From assembly GCF_002878395.1 (NCBI RefSeq), contig NC_061118.1, forward strand, positions 130,085,579 through 130,149,578: a stretch of 64,000 nt of DNA, read 5' to 3'. Made by a program: the position numbers and the translations under genes. Within the stretch, counting starts at the first letter, position 1. Each line of letters begins with the position of its first letter. The notes beneath the pieces were generated by a model. The model did no database searches. It was not told the origin of the DNA and saw nothing but the letters and a program-made list of their open reading frames with translations. Positions 43,485-55,973 of the stretch are shown in pieces. The DNA is from Capsicum annuum (Eukaryota; Streptophyta; Magnoliopsida; Solanales; Solanaceae).

Positions 43485-45060
43485 CTAGGCAGAGTTACCG
43501 CCATGCTGACTTATCTTAGGCCTTAAGCCCATTCCATTGGATGTTCTTTCCACTCCTTCTCTAGATAGGTCTTTTGTAAGTGGATCTGACACATTATCCT
43601 TTGACTTTACATATTCAATAGTGATAATTCCACTAGATAAAAGTTCCTTAAAGTTATTATGTATCCGTCGTATGTGATGATATTTACCATTGTACATCAC
43701 GCTCCCTTCCTTACCAATTGCCGCTTGGCTATCACAGTGTATACATACTGGTGCCACTGGTTTCGGCCAATAAGGAATATCTTCCAAGAAATTTTGGAGC
43801 CATTCTGCTTCTTCACTGGCTTTATCAAATATGATAAAATCATATTCCATTGAAGAGCGAGCAATACAAGTCTGTTTGGATGAATTTCAAGAGACTGCTC
43901 CTCCACCGATAGTAAATACATATCCACTTGTGAATTTTACTTCGTTCAATCCGATAATCCAATTTGCATCACTATATCCTTCTTGTATCGTAGTATATTT
44001 ATTTTAATGCAAAGCATAGTCTTGAGTGTATTTAAGATACCCCAAAACTATTTTCATTGCCATCCAATGAGTTTTGTTGGGATTACTTATGTACCGACTC
44101 AATTTACTAATAGCATATGTTATATCTGGTCGTGTATAGTTCATTATAAATATTAAACATCCCAATACTCTTGCATACTCCAATTGTGAGTCACTTTCAC
44201 CTTCATTCTTTTGAAGTGCAAAACTCACATCCAAAAGAGTTTTGAAAACACCGAATTCCATATATTTGAATTTATCAAGTACCTTTTTGATATAATGAGA
44301 CTGTGATAATGCCAACCCTTATGAAGTTCTATAGATTCTTATACCTAAGATCATATCCGCAACTCCAAGGTCTTTCATATCGAACTTGCTTTCGAGCATT
44401 CGTTTCATTGCATTTATGTCTGAAATGTCTCTACTGATGATCAACATATTATCCACATATAAACAAATAATAACTTAGAGATTTGGAGTGTCTTTAATGT
44501 AAACACATTTATCACATTCATTTATCTTGAACTCGTTTGCCAACATGGTTTGGTCAAACTTTGCATGCCATTGTTTAGGTGCTTGCTTTAGTTCATACAA
44601 TGACTTAATAAGTTTACACACCTTATTCTCATTTTATGGAACCACAAGACCCTCAGGTTGTTCAGTGTAAATTTCTTCCTCCAATTCTCCATTTAGGAAT
44701 GCGGTTTTCACATCCATTTAATGGATTTCAAGACCATATACTGCCGCCAAGGTAATTAACATTCGAATCGATATTATCCTTGTTACTGGCGAGTATGTAT
44801 CAAACGAATCAGGGCCTTCTTTTTGCTGGAAGCCTTTTACTATAAGTCTTGCCTTGTATTTGTCAATAGTACCATCCGCTTTCATTTTTCTTTTGAAGAT
44901 CCATTAGAACCTAAAGATTTATTTCCTGGAGGAAGATTAACCAATTCCCAGGTATGGTGTCTTAAGATTGAATCAATCTCACTATTGACTGCCTCTTTTC
45001 AAAAAGATAAGACAGACGATGACATCGCTTCTTTAAATGTTTGAGGCTCATTTTCTAAGA
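43485..45060 (-). pseudogene. Copia unit 1 RT and RNase H relic
   Basis: Reading down the minus strand from about 45060: RT blocks WIFKRKMKADGTIDKYKARL and MDVKTAFLNGELEEEIYTEQ, then the catalytic box near 44450 reads LYVDNML, so the second Asp is Asn. IMNYTRPDITYAISKLSRY and the RNase H part follow, with CIHCDSQAAIG, HHIRRIHN and VSDPLTKDLSREG (43485-43850). Several stops (for example near 44700, 44325 and 44010) divide it. The domain order and motifs are those of Tork/Tnt1-type Copia polyproteins, normally about 1300 residues. Confidence 0.85.
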
Positions 45061-46027
45061 AAAATGTTATAAAATCTGATCCAAATCTAGTAGAAGTTCT
45101 TTGACACTTACTATGTCTTGGATTCTCTTCATTATATACTTTCTTACTTGGTTCATCTCGAGGTCGTTTAGACCCTCCACTAGACTGTTCATATTTAGAT
45201 TTATACGGATAAATGTTTTCAAAGAATTCAGCATTATCTGATTCAATTATCGTATTTTTATTTATATTTGGATGTTTAGATTTATGAACCAAAAACTGAC
45301 ATGCTTTACTACTTTTAGCATATCCTACGAACACACAGTCCACAGTCTTAGGTCCTATCTTAACCCTCTTAGGAATAGGAACTTGGACCTTTGCTAGACA
45401 CCCTCACACTTTGAAATATTTCAAGTTGAGTTTCCTTTCTATCCATTTTTCATAAGGAATTGATTATGTCTTACTATGGGGAACTCTATTTAGTATACGA
45501 TTGGCTGTAAGGATAGTATACCCCCATAAGTTTTGCGGTAAACCAGAACTTATAAGCAAGGAATTCATCATTTCCTTCAAAGTTTGATTTTTTCTTTCCA
45601 CAATTTTGTTAGATTGAGGTGAATACGGGGCCGTAGTTTGATGAACAATTCAATTTTCTACACATATTTCGGCAAAGGGAGATTCATATTCTTTACCCCT
45701 ATCACTTCTTATCATTTTTATCTTTTTCTTTAACTGATTTTCTACTTTAGTTTTGTATTACCTAAACACATCTATGGCTTCATCCTTACTATTTATCTAG
45801 TAGACATAATAATATATAGTGCAATCGTCAATAAAAGTTATGAAATACTTTTTCCCACCATGTGATGGTGTTGGATTCATATCACAAATGTTAGTGTGTA
45901 CTAAGTCTAAAGGATAGGAATTCCTTTCAATGGACTTATAAGGATACTTTACATACTTTGATTCCACACACGTTTGACACTTTGATTTATTGCACTCAAA
46001 GTTTGGCAAAACTTCTAAGTTAATCAA
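45000..46027 (-). pseudogene. Copia unit 1 integrase relic and linker
   Basis: From 46027 downward: CQTCVESKYVKYPYKS (end of the zinc region), LDLVHTNICDMNP with the first catalytic Asp changed to Asn, and FITFIDDCTIYYY. A stop follows, and beyond it the second Asp region and the IVERKN-type block are only partly readable. The linker at 44999-45343 has DCVFVGYAKSSKACQFLVHK and an acidic, lysine-rich tail ending in RTSTRFGSDF before RT. Confidence 0.8.
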
Positions 46028-46030
46028 TTT

Positions 46031-46519
46031 TCATAATGTTTTGTAATTAACATGGCCTAAACGTTCATGCCATAAATTATAAGACTCAAGCAAGTAATAA
46101 GAATTTGAACTTCTATTTATTTCAACATTCATTACATTCATCTTATAAAGTCCCTCGGTGAGATAGCCATTTCCTACATACACTTCTCCTTTGTTAATTA
46201 TAATTTTTCCAGAAACAGTTAAATATTTGAATCCGTTCTTGTTTAGAAATAAAATAGAAATTAAGTTCCTACTTAATTTCGGAACGTACAAGACATTGTT
46301 AAGTGTCAAGACCTTTCTTGAAGTCATTTTCCAGCCCACTTTTCCTGTTCCTTCTACCTTAACCGTAGTGGAGTTAGACATGTAGATCATTTCTTTCACT
46401 TGAGCTAGAGCGAATGACGAAAAAAAATCTTTGTTGGCACAAACATGGCGGGTGGCACCTGAATCCATCCACCACTCACGAGGATTCCCACCAAGTTGCA
46501 TTCGAAAAACATAGTACAC
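46031..46519 (-). pseudogene. Copia unit 1 protease / GAG-pre-integrase frame
   Basis: An open frame of 162 codons encodes the retropepsin region with the intact active-site motif WWMDSGATRHVCAN, then LNNVLYVPKLSRNLIS and the GAG-pre-integrase start NLWHERLGHVNYKTL. The Asp-Ser-Gly triad is complete. The frame ends at a stop that separates it from the integrase, and the gag upstream is in other frames. Confidence 0.85.
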
Positions 46520-46539
46520 AAATCATCACATTCTTTGTT

Positions 46540-47390
46540 GGACTCAATCATATTTGCTTGTCCTTTTTCTTGCCTTCTTTAGGGGCACGACAATCCGTGA
46601 ACATATGGAAAATCTTGCCACAATTGAAGTACTTTCCTATGAATTTCTTCTTGGGTTGATGGCTTTCTTGTTCAGCTTTCTTTCTTTTCTTAGAATTGTT
46701 TTGGTCATCTTCTACAATATGTGCTCCATTAATTGTAGAATTCCCATTAGACCTTCTCTCGGTAGAGTTATTATCCTCTTTAAAACGTAGTCAGACAATA
46801 TGATCTTTGATAGTGATCTACTTGCATTTGTGCTTCAAGTAGTTTTTGAAGTCTTTCCACATAGTTGGTAGCTTCTCAATGATCGTTGCTACTTGAAATG
46901 CTTCATTCACAATAAAACCTACAAAACAGTTTATGTGAGTACTAAGAACATTTTTAATTTGTTCAACTAAGGTATTTTTCAAAGACATACCTTCTGGTAG
47001 GAGATCGTGAATGATTACTTGTAATTCCTGCACTTGAGAGACAACCAATTAGCTATCTATCATTTTAAAGTCCAAGAACCTTGCAACAAAGAATTTTATT
47101 AATTCCCACATTTTCTGTCTTGTATTTTTGTTTTAGTTCCCCCCACAATTCCTTCGATGTCTTAGTTCCACTGTAAACATTGTAGAGGTCATCTTGGAGA
47201 TCACTCAATATATAATTCCTGCAAAGAAAGTCCGAGTGTTTCAAAGCTTCTACAATCATGAAATGCTCTTTGTCCAAGGTTTCCTCGGGCACCTCAGGAG
47301 CATCCTCAGTAGTGAACCTTGAAGGCATAGAGTGGTGAGGTAAAAGAATATCTTTTGCTGCCATTGCCATCGCTTAAAGTCAATGCCCGC
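46540..47390 (-). pseudogene. Copia unit 1 gag relic
   Basis: The minus strand from about 47370 reads PSRFTTEDAPEVPEETLDKE, NYILSDLQDDLYNVYSGTKT and KELWGELKQKYKTE, a Copia Gag N-terminal half. After a stop near 47050 it continues with QVQELQVIIHDLLPEG and MWKDFKNYLKHK (46818-47048). The zinc knuckle near 46610 reads YFNCGKIFHMFTDC, with the first cysteine replaced by tyrosine. The true start lies near 47500, in frame fragments equivalent to MTNES of the other units. Confidence 0.8.
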
Positions 47391-47773
47391 AAATTTTTTG
47401 GGCTTCTTCGCAGGTACCATTGGTTATGAAGCATTTGCTCGACTTGTTGAGACAATACTAGTTGCCCCCATAGTTGTAGCCGTATCTTGCATTTAACTTT
47501 CGTTAGTCATTTTTCCTGTCACCACAAGGCAATAAAATTTTGTATTTTTAGAATACTACTTATAAAGTTAAGCAACTTTAAACTCTTCTTCTTTTTTCTA
47601 GTTAACGATGAAGTTTTTACGACTTTCAATTGTCAACCGAATGATCTTTAACTTGTGATGAAGATTTTATGTCTTCGAATCACTAGTTAAGTACAAACAG
47701 AGTAGAAAGCTTAAAGCTTTAATCTCCAAAAATAAGCAATACAGATTCTAAAAAAAAGGTTATTCCTTAAGAT
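47391..47773 (-). other. Copia unit 1 leader
   Basis: This is the sequence between the gag start and LTR 2, about 250 bp of it untranslated. No TGGTATCAGAGC-type primer-binding site is visible next to the LTR; the first bases after GATAACA read ATCTTAAGGAATAACC. Confidence 0.6.
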
Positions 47774-48837
47774 TGTAATCTTTTATGTATTCGGGTACAA
47801 GAATCTATAAATAAGAAACACAAACTTTAATACTAGTTCAAGTCTAAGACAAGAACACTTATGAAGTTCTGTAACACCTTCAACACTAGATTACAAATAA
47901 TCTATCTAATAAGTGTGTTAAGATTTATAAAAGTAATGAAAATGAATTTAATACCAAGTCCTCCGAATTCATAGAGTGTCCTTAAGGAATAATTCCGCTC
48001 ATTGTACCTGAGGTTTTGGAATCTTCCTTCCAGGATAAAATGGTCTTCAATCCGAACAATAGTGGTACCGCAAATTATTGGATTCAACGAACTTACTCAA
48101 CGGTTTGATAAATCACATAGAAAGTTTTTCAAGATAAGAAGAGAGTTTTTATTTCAGAAAAAATCCATACCTAAACCTGTGAATGAAAGCAAGTTTATAT
48201 AGACAACATGTATCTCATCTGAAAAGTGGCAATTGTTCACTTAAAAGGTGTGACCTTTCTTGAAAAGTCATGTCTGTTCGTCCAAAGAATGTGTCTTTTT
48301 CAAAAAGGCATACCATTTTATGAATCAGTGTGTCATTTTATTGAAGGGTTGCATCCCTTTGTTTCAGCACTGCACTGTTTCGAAAAACTATTTTGGAATT
48401 TGCATCCATGCATATAAATGGAGTATCAAAACAAATAAAAAAGTTTTATTTTTTGCTTTGGTATTTTCAAAATGAATTTATGAATTTCTGTCAAATAAAC
48501 TTTGTCCAAAAAGATAGATCTTATCCATCGATCATTTGACAAATCTAAATCCAAATCTGAATTCGAATCCAAAGTCAAAACTGAAGCTGAAGCCGAGCCG
48601 AGCGAGCGATAACGACGACGGCGCGAGGCATCTCGTATTGTTGCCTCACTTACCATGTTGAGTAAGTGTTCCTTTTTTTAAACACTCACAAGTTCTCTTC
48701 TTCCACCAATGTGGTAGAAAGAGTGAACTTTTCAATTTGGGAGTACACTTTCTAAATTGGTGTCTCCCTTCTCCACCATTTCCTCCAGTTTTCATTCAGA
48801 CTTTTTTCATATACTTTGAACCCAACAACCCCCACTT
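47774..48837 (-). repeat. Copia array LTR 2 (shared)
   Basis: It serves as 3' LTR of unit 2 and 5' LTR of unit 1. TATA box at 48194-48201. The minus-strand end is GATTACA instead of GATAACA. Length 1064 bp. The U3 hexamer array (48540-48605) differs in number and spelling from LTR 1. Confidence 0.85.
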
Positions 48838-49439
48838 GAATAGGAAATAGCTATTTTTCTCATAAAATTTTTACAGACAAGTTTATGATCATCAAGCAAA
48901 GACTGATTACATCTGGATAAGTGGGTTTCCCTTTGAACTTTTTGTAGTGAACATGCATCGGATGTACTCGGTCAATTGATTGATTTGATATCTTTAAATC
49001 TTCGAGCTTTAGTGTACACCTAGGCAACACATGTCACACAACCAGCCTTTTATCATTTATGGTTCTCACAGTTTTATTCTTTTTAGCCAGGAACACGTCG
49101 CAGTTTTATGAGAGCTTAGAGAATAGGCCTTTACGAAAATTATCCTTAAAGTGGCTTCCACTTCGCCCTCACATAGGTGATTTCTAAATGTTCAATTTTA
49201 TAGATTAAATTATTTGGTCAAATCTACCAAATTTAGATAATCTTTAAACGACTTTTCACCTTAAGTCTTATCCTTATTGACTGAACATTATCTACATCAT
49301 GAGAATGGGTTGGGTAATTAACAATGGTGAAACTGTCAGACACAAATTTGTTTGATCTGCTTGAACCTAGATCTTGGGATCTCCAGTCTGCTAGGTAGAG
49401 TTACTGCCATGCTGACTTGTCCTAGGCCTTAAACCCATT

Positions 49440-50945
49440 CCCTTGGATGTCCTTTCCACTCTTTTTATAGATAGGCCTTTTGTAAGTGGATCCGACATAT
49501 TATCCTTTCACTTTACATAGTCAATAGTGATAATTCCACTAGAGAGAAGTTCTCTAAGGGTAATATGTCTCCATCGTATGTGACGAGATTTACCGTTATA
49601 CATTATGCTCTCTGCCCTACCTATTGCCGCTTGGCTATCACCATGTAGACATATTGATGCCACTGGTTTGGGCCAATAAGGAATATCTTCAAAGAAATTC
49701 CAAAGCCATTCTACTTCTTCACTGACTTTATCCAATGCGATAAATTTAGCTTCCATTATAGAGCGAGCAATACAAGTTTGTTTGGATGATTTCCAAGAGA
49801 CTGCTCCTCCACCGATAGTAGATACATATCCACTTGTGGATTTTACTTCGTTTGATCCAGTGATCCAATTTGAATTACTAAATCCTTCAAGTACCATAGG
49901 ATAATTAATTATAATGCAAGGCATAGTCTTGAGTGTATTTAAGATACCTCAAAACTCTTTTCATTTTCATCCAATGGGTTTTGTTGGGATTACTTGTGTA
50001 CATGCTAAATTTACTAATAACGCATGCTATACTGGTCGTGTATAGGTCATTATATAAATTAAACATCCAATACTCTTGTGTACTCCAATTGTGAGTCACT
50101 TTCACCTTCATTCTTTTGAAGTGCAAAGCTCACATCTAAAGGAGTCTTGACAATACCGAATTCAATATACTTGAATTTGTCAAGTACCTTTTGATATAAT
50201 GAAACTGTGACAATGCCAACCCTTGTGGAGTTTTAAAGATTCTTATACCTAAGATAACATCCGCAACTCCAAGGTCTTTCATATTGAACTTGCTTTTGAG
50301 CATTTATTTCGTTGCATTTATGCCTGAAATATCTCCACTGATGATCAAAATAACATCCACATATAAACAAATAATGACTTGGTGATTCGGAGTGTCTTTA
50401 ATGTAAACACATTTATCACATTTATTTTTCTTGAACCCATATGCCAACATGGTTTGGTCAAACTTCGCATGCCATTGTTTAGGTGCTTGCTTTAGTCCAT
50501 ACAATGACTTAATAAGTTTACACACCTTATTCTCATTTCCTGGAACCACAAAACCCTCAGGTTGTTCCATGTAAATTTATTTCTCCAATTCTTTATTTAG
50601 TAATACGGTTTTCACATCCATTTAATGGATTTCAAGACCATATACTGCCGCCAAGGCAAATAATATTCGAATAGATGTTATTCTTTTTATTGGTGAGTAT
50701 GTATCAAAGTAATTAAGGCCTTCTTTTTGCTTGAAGCCATTTGCTTCAAGTTTTGCCTTGTATTTGTTAATAGTACCATTCGCTTTAATTTTCCTTTAGA
50801 AGATCCATTTAGAACCTAAAAAATTATTTTTTGAAGAAAGATCAACCAATTCCCACTTATGGTTGCTTAAGATTGAATCAATCTTACTATTGACTGCCTC
50901 TTTTCAAGAAAATGAGTCTGATGACGACATCGCTTCTTTAAATGT
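49440..50945 (-). pseudogene. Copia unit 2 RT and RNase H relic
   Basis: The RT part at 50304-50570 reads MEQPEGFVVPGNENKVCKLI and SLYGLKQAPKQWHAKFD, and the catalytic box is LYVDVILII, so the second Asp is Val. RNase H (49508-49924) is open for 138 codons: [45 protein letters not shown] and [13 protein letters not shown]. There the first Asp of the SDANW motif is Asn and the catalytic Glu of MEAEF is Lys, so the RNase H is also inactive by sequence. Multiple stops occur in the rest. Confidence 0.85.
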
Positions 50946-51908
50946 TTGAGGCTCATTTTCTAGGAGAAATGTTACAAAATCTGATCCAAATCTAGTAGAA
51001 GTTCTTTGACGTGTACTACGTCTTGGATTCTCTTCATTATGTACATTCTCACTTGGTTCCACTAGAATGTTCATGTTTAGTTTTATACGGGTAAATGTTT
51101 TCAAGGAATTCAGTATTATCTGATCTAATTACTGTATTTTCATTTATATTCGAATGTTTAGATTTATGAACCAAAAACTGACATGCTTTACTACTTTTAG
51201 CATATCCTATGAACACGCAGTCTACAGTCTTAGGTCCGATCTTAACCCTCTTAGGCATAGGAACTTGGACCTTTCCTAGACACATCCACACTTTGAAATA
51301 TTTTAAGTTAGGTTTTCTTTCTTTCCATTTTTATTAAGTAATTGATTGTGTCTTACTATGGGGAATTCTATTGAGTATACGATTGGCTGTAAGGATAGCC
51401 TCCCCCCTTTAGTTTTGCGATAAACTAGAATTTATAAGCAAGGCATTTATCATTTCCTTCAAAGTTCAATTTTTCTTTCTGTAATTTCGTTAGATTGAGG
51501 TTAATACGGGGCCGTAGTTTGATGGACAATTCCATTTTCTACACACATTTTGGCGAAGAGAGATTCATATTCTCCGCCCTTATCACTTCTTATCATTTTT
51601 ATCTTTTTCTCTAACAAATTTTCTAATTTAGTTTTGTATTATCTAAATATATCTATTGCTTCATACTTACTATTTATCAAGTAGACATAACAATATCTAG
51701 TTCAATCGTCAATAAAAGGTACGAAATTCTTTTTTCCACCACGTGATGGTGTTGACTTTATATCACAAATGTCAGTGTGTACTAAGTCTAAAGGATTGGA
51801 ATTCCTTTCAACGGACTTATAAGGATGCTTTGCATACTTTGATTCCACACACGTTTGACACTTTGATTTATTGCACTCAAAGTTTGGCAAAACTTCTAAG
51901 TTAATCAA
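50904..51908 (-). pseudogene. Copia unit 2 integrase relic and linker
   Basis: From 51908: CQTCVESKYAKHPYKSVE, LDLVHTDICDIKSTPS (first Asp kept), then FIDD and a stop near 51700. The remaining integrase core (51300-51700) is broken by frame changes. The linker at 51049-51291 reads MWMCLGKVQVPMPKRVKIGP and DCVFIGYAKSSKACQFL, with a small deletion against the other units in the acidic segment near 51060. Confidence 0.8.
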
Positions 51909-51924
51909 TTTTCATAACGTTTTG

Positions 51925-52958
51925 TAACCAACATGACCTAAATGTTCATGCCATAAATTATGAGACTGAAGCAAGTAAGAAGAATTTGAACTTTTATTTA
52001 TTTCAACATTCATTACATTCATCTTATAAAGTCCCTCGGTGAGATAGCCTTTTTCTACATACACTTCTCCTTTGCTAATTATAATTTTTCCAAAAACGGT
52101 TACATAATTGAATCCGTTTTAGTCCAGAAGTGAAGCAGAAATCAAGTTCCTTGGTAATTTCGAAACATACAAGATACTGTTTAGTGTCAAGACCTTTCTT
52201 GAAGTCATTTTCAAGCCCACTTTTTCTGTTCTTTCTACCTTAGCCATAGCGGAGTTAGCCATGTAGATCATTTCTTCCACTTGAGCTGGAGCAAATGACG
52301 AAAACAACTCTTTGTTGGCACAAACATGGCGGATGGCACCAGAATCCATCCACCACTCGCAAGGATTCCCCACCAAGTTGCATTCTGAAAACATAGCACA
52401 CAGATTATCACATTCTTTGTTGGACTCAATAATATTTGCTTGGTACTTTTTATTGCCTTTTTTAGAGACACGACAATCCATGAACTTAAGGATAATCTTA
52501 CCATAGTTGAAGCACTTTCCCTTGAATTTCTTCTTGGGTTGATGGCTTTTTTGTTCAGCTTTCTTCCTTTTCTTTGAATTGTTTTGATCATCTTCTACAA
52601 TATGTGCTCCATTAATTGTAGAATTCCCTTTTGACCTTCTCTCGACAGCCTTATTATCCTCTTCCATATGTAGTCGGACAATAAGATCTTCGACAGTCAT
52701 CTCCTTGAGTTTGTGCTTCAAGTAGTTTTTGAAGTCTTTCCACATAGGTGTTAGCTTCTCAATGATCACTGCTACTTGAAATGCTTCATTCACAATCAAA
52801 ACTACAAAATAGTTTATGTGAGTATTAAGAACATTTTCAATTTGTTTAACTAAGGTATTTTTCAAAGACATACCTTCTTCTAGGAGATCGTGAATGATTA
52901 TTTGTAATTCTTGCACTTGAGAGACAACCAATTTGCTATCTTTCATTTTAAAGTCCAA
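51925..52958 (-). pseudogene. Copia unit 2 gag C-half and protease frame
   Basis: The longest open frame of the array (279 codons, 52119-52958). It starts in Gag (MDFKMKDSKLVVSQVQELQ) and passes a lysine-rich segment. The zinc knuckle CFNYGKIILKFMDC has its second Cys changed to Tyr and its His to Leu. The protease motif WWMDSGAIRHVCAN is intact. The frame stops just after LPRNLISASLLD. Below it, GAG-pre-integrase text continues in broken form to about 51925. Confidence 0.85.
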
Positions 52959-53024
52959 GAACCTTACAACAAAGAATTTCTTAATTCTCGCATCCTCTGT
53001 CTTGTATTTTTGTTCTAGTGTCCC

Positions 53025-53402
53025 TCATAATTTCTTCGATGTCTTAGTTCCACTGTAAACACTGTAGAGGTCGTCTTGGAGACTAATTAATATATAATTC
53101 CTGCAGAGGAAGTCCGAGTGTTTCAAAAATTCTACAATCATGAAATGCTCTTTGTCTGAGGTTCCCTTGAGCACCTCAGGAGCATCCTCAGTAGTGAACC
53201 TTTTAAGGCATAGAGTGGTGAGGTAAAAGAACATCTCTTGCTGCCATCGCTTAAAGTTAATGCCCACAAATTTTTTGAGCTTCTCCTCAGATTCCATTGG
53301 TTGCAAAGCATTTGCTCGACTTGTTGAGGCAATACTAGTTGCCCCCATAGTTGTAGTCACATCTTGCATTTGACTTTCATTAGTCATTTTTCCTGTCACC
53401 AC
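53025..53402 (-). pseudogene. Copia unit 2 gag N-half
   Basis: The frame starts at the probable gag ATG (53402 or the internal MTNES at about 53387) and reads FKRWQQEMFFYLTTLCLKRF, TTEDAPEVLKG and NYILISLQDDLYSVYSG. It breaks at about 53025 and the rest of Gag goes on in the frame at 52119-52958. The block RWQQEMFFYL is the usual Copia Gag opening helix. Confidence 0.82.
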
Positions 53403-53651
53403 AAGACAATAAAATTTAGTATTTTCAGAATACTACTTATAAAGTTAAGAAACTTTAAACTCTTCTTCTTGTTTCTAGTTCATGATAAAGTTTTTATGAC
53501 TTCCAATCATCAAACCAATGATCTTTAACTTGTGATGAAGATTTTATGTCTTCGAATCTCTAGTTAAGTTCAAACGGAGTAGAAAGCTTAAAACTTTAAT
53601 CTCCAAAAATAAGCAATACAGATTCTAAAAAATAGGTTTATTCCTTATGAT
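53403..53651 (-). other. Copia unit 2 leader
   Basis: Untranslated leader between LTR 3 and gag, about 250 bp, similar in all three units. It contains no frame of its own. Confidence 0.65.
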
Positions 53652-54686
53652 TGTTATCTTTTATGTATTCGGGTACAAGTATCTGTAAATAAGAAACACA
53701 AACTTCAACTCTAGTTCAAGTACAAGACAAAAAAACTTATTAATTTCTATAACACCTTCAACACTAGATTACGAATAATCTAACTAAGAAGTGTGTTAAG
53801 ATTCAGACAAGCAATGAAACAGAATTTAAGACCAATTCCTCCGAATTCATAAAGTGTCCTTAAAGAATAATGACCCTCACTGTACCCGAGGTTTTGTAAT
53901 CTTCTTCTCAGGATAAAATGGTCTTCAATCCAAACAATAGCAGTACCTCAAATTGTTGGATTCAGCAAACTCACTCTACGATTTGATAGATCACACAGAA
54001 AGTTTTTCAAGATAAGAAGAGAGTTTTTATTTCAGAAAATTTGTTCCTAAACTTATGTATGAAAGCAGGTTTATATAGCCAATATGTGCCTCTTCTGAAA
54101 AAGTTGCAATGGTTCACTTAAAAAGTGTGACCCTTCTGGAAAAGCCATGTCTGTTCGTCCAAAAAATGTGCTTTTCTGAACAGGCATACCATTTTATGAA
54201 TCAGTGTGTGATTTCATTAAAGGGCTGTATCCCTTCATTTCAGCACTGCACTATTTTGAAACACTGTTTCGAAATCTGCATGCATGCATATAAATAGAGT
54301 ATCAAAACATAACAAAAAGTTATGTTTTTACCTTTGGTATTCTTGAACTAAATTTCTATCAAATAAAATTTGTCCAAAAATATAGATCTCATCGATCCAT
54401 CATTTGACAAATCCAAATCCCAAACTGAATTTAAATCCGAATCCAAAACCGAAGTCGAAGCGGAGCCGAGTGAGCGACGACGACAACAACGCGACGCATC
54501 TCTTATTTCTTGCCGTACTTACCAGGTGGAGTAAGTGTTTCTTATTTTAAACACTCACAAGTTCTCTTCTTCCACCAATGTAGGAGAAAGAGTGAACTTT
54601 TCAATTTGGGAGTACACTTTCTAAATTGGTGTCTCCCTTCTCCACCTTTTTTTATTCACACTTTTTCATATACTTTGAACCCAAAA
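53652..54686 (-). repeat. Copia array LTR 3 (shared)
   Basis: It serves as 3' LTR of unit 3 and 5' LTR of unit 2. TATA box at 54070-54077. The minus-strand start is TTTTGGGTTC, where LTRs 1 and 2 have TGTTGGGTTC. Length 1035 bp, with hexamer-like repeats at 54409-54460. Confidence 0.85.
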
Positions 54687-55285
54687 ATCCCCACATGAAT
54701 GGGAAATGACTATTTTTTCGTAAAATTTTTACGGACAAGTATGTGATCATCAAGCAAGGACTGATTGCATCTGGATAAGTGGGTTTTTCTTTGAACTTTT
54801 CGTAGTGAACATGCATCAGATGTAATCGGTCAATCGGTAGATTTGATATATTTGAACCGTCGAGCTTTAGTTTACACCTAGACAACACATGTTACATAAC
54901 CATCCATTTACCATTTATGGTTCTCACGGTTTTGTTCTTTTCAGCCATGAACATGTTTCGATTTCATGAGAGCTTAGAGAATAGGCCTTTACTAACATTC
55001 TCCTTATGGTGGCTTCCACTTTGCCCTCACATAGGTGATTTCTAAAAGTTAAATCCTATAGATTAAATTATTTGTTCGAATCTTCTAAATTTAGATAATC
55101 ATTAAAAGACTTTTCACCGTAAGTTTTATCCCTGTTACTGACCATTGTCTACATCATGAGAATGGATTGGGTAATCGATAATGTTGAACCTGTCAAACAC
55201 AACTTTGTTCGATCTCCTTCAACCTAGATCTTGGGATCTCCAGTCTGCTAGGTAGAGTTACCGCCATGCTGACTTGGCATAGGCC

Positions 55286-55760
55286 TTAGACCATTTCCTT
55301 GGATGTCCTTTCCACTCCTTCTCTAGATAGGCCTTTTGTATATGGATCCAACACATTATCCTTTGACTTTACATAGTCAATAGTGATAATTCCACTAGAG
55401 AGAAGTTCCTTAATGGTATTATGTCTCCATCGTATGTTATGAGATTTACCATTGTACATCAGGCTCCCTGCCCTACCTATTGCCTCTTGGCTATCACAGT
55501 GTATACATACTGGTGCCACTGGTTTGGGCCAATAAGTAATATCTTCCAAGAAATTTTGGAGTCATTCTGCTTCTTCACTGGCTTTATCCAATGCGATAAA
55601 TTCAGATTCTATTGTACAGCGAGCAATACAAGTCTGTTTGGATAATTTCTAAGAGACTGCTCGTCCACCGATAGTAAATGCATATACACTTGTGGATTTT
55701 ACTTCGTTCGATCCAGTGATCCAATTTGCATCACTACATCCTTCAAGTACCGGAGGATAT
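55286..55760 (-). pseudogene. Copia unit 3 RNase H relic
   Basis: The open part 55286-55549 reads VCIHCDSQEAIGRAGS, HNIRWRHNTIKELLSSG and VKSKDNVLDPYTKGLSREGV. The region above it (to about 55760) carries the SDANW and [14 protein letters not shown] blocks but with stops near 55564 and 55652. It ends the polyprotein before LTR 3. Confidence 0.78.
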
Positions 55761-55973
55761 TTAATTATAATGCAAGGCATAGTCTTGAGTGTATTTAAGA
55801 TACCCCAAAACTCTTTTCATTGCCATCTAATGAGTTTTGTTGAGATTACTTATGTACCGACTAGATTTACTAATAAAGCATGATATATCTGGTCGTGTAC
55901 AGTTCATTCTATACATTAAGCATCCCAATACTCTTGCGTACTCCAACTGTGAGTCAGTTTTACCTTTATTCTT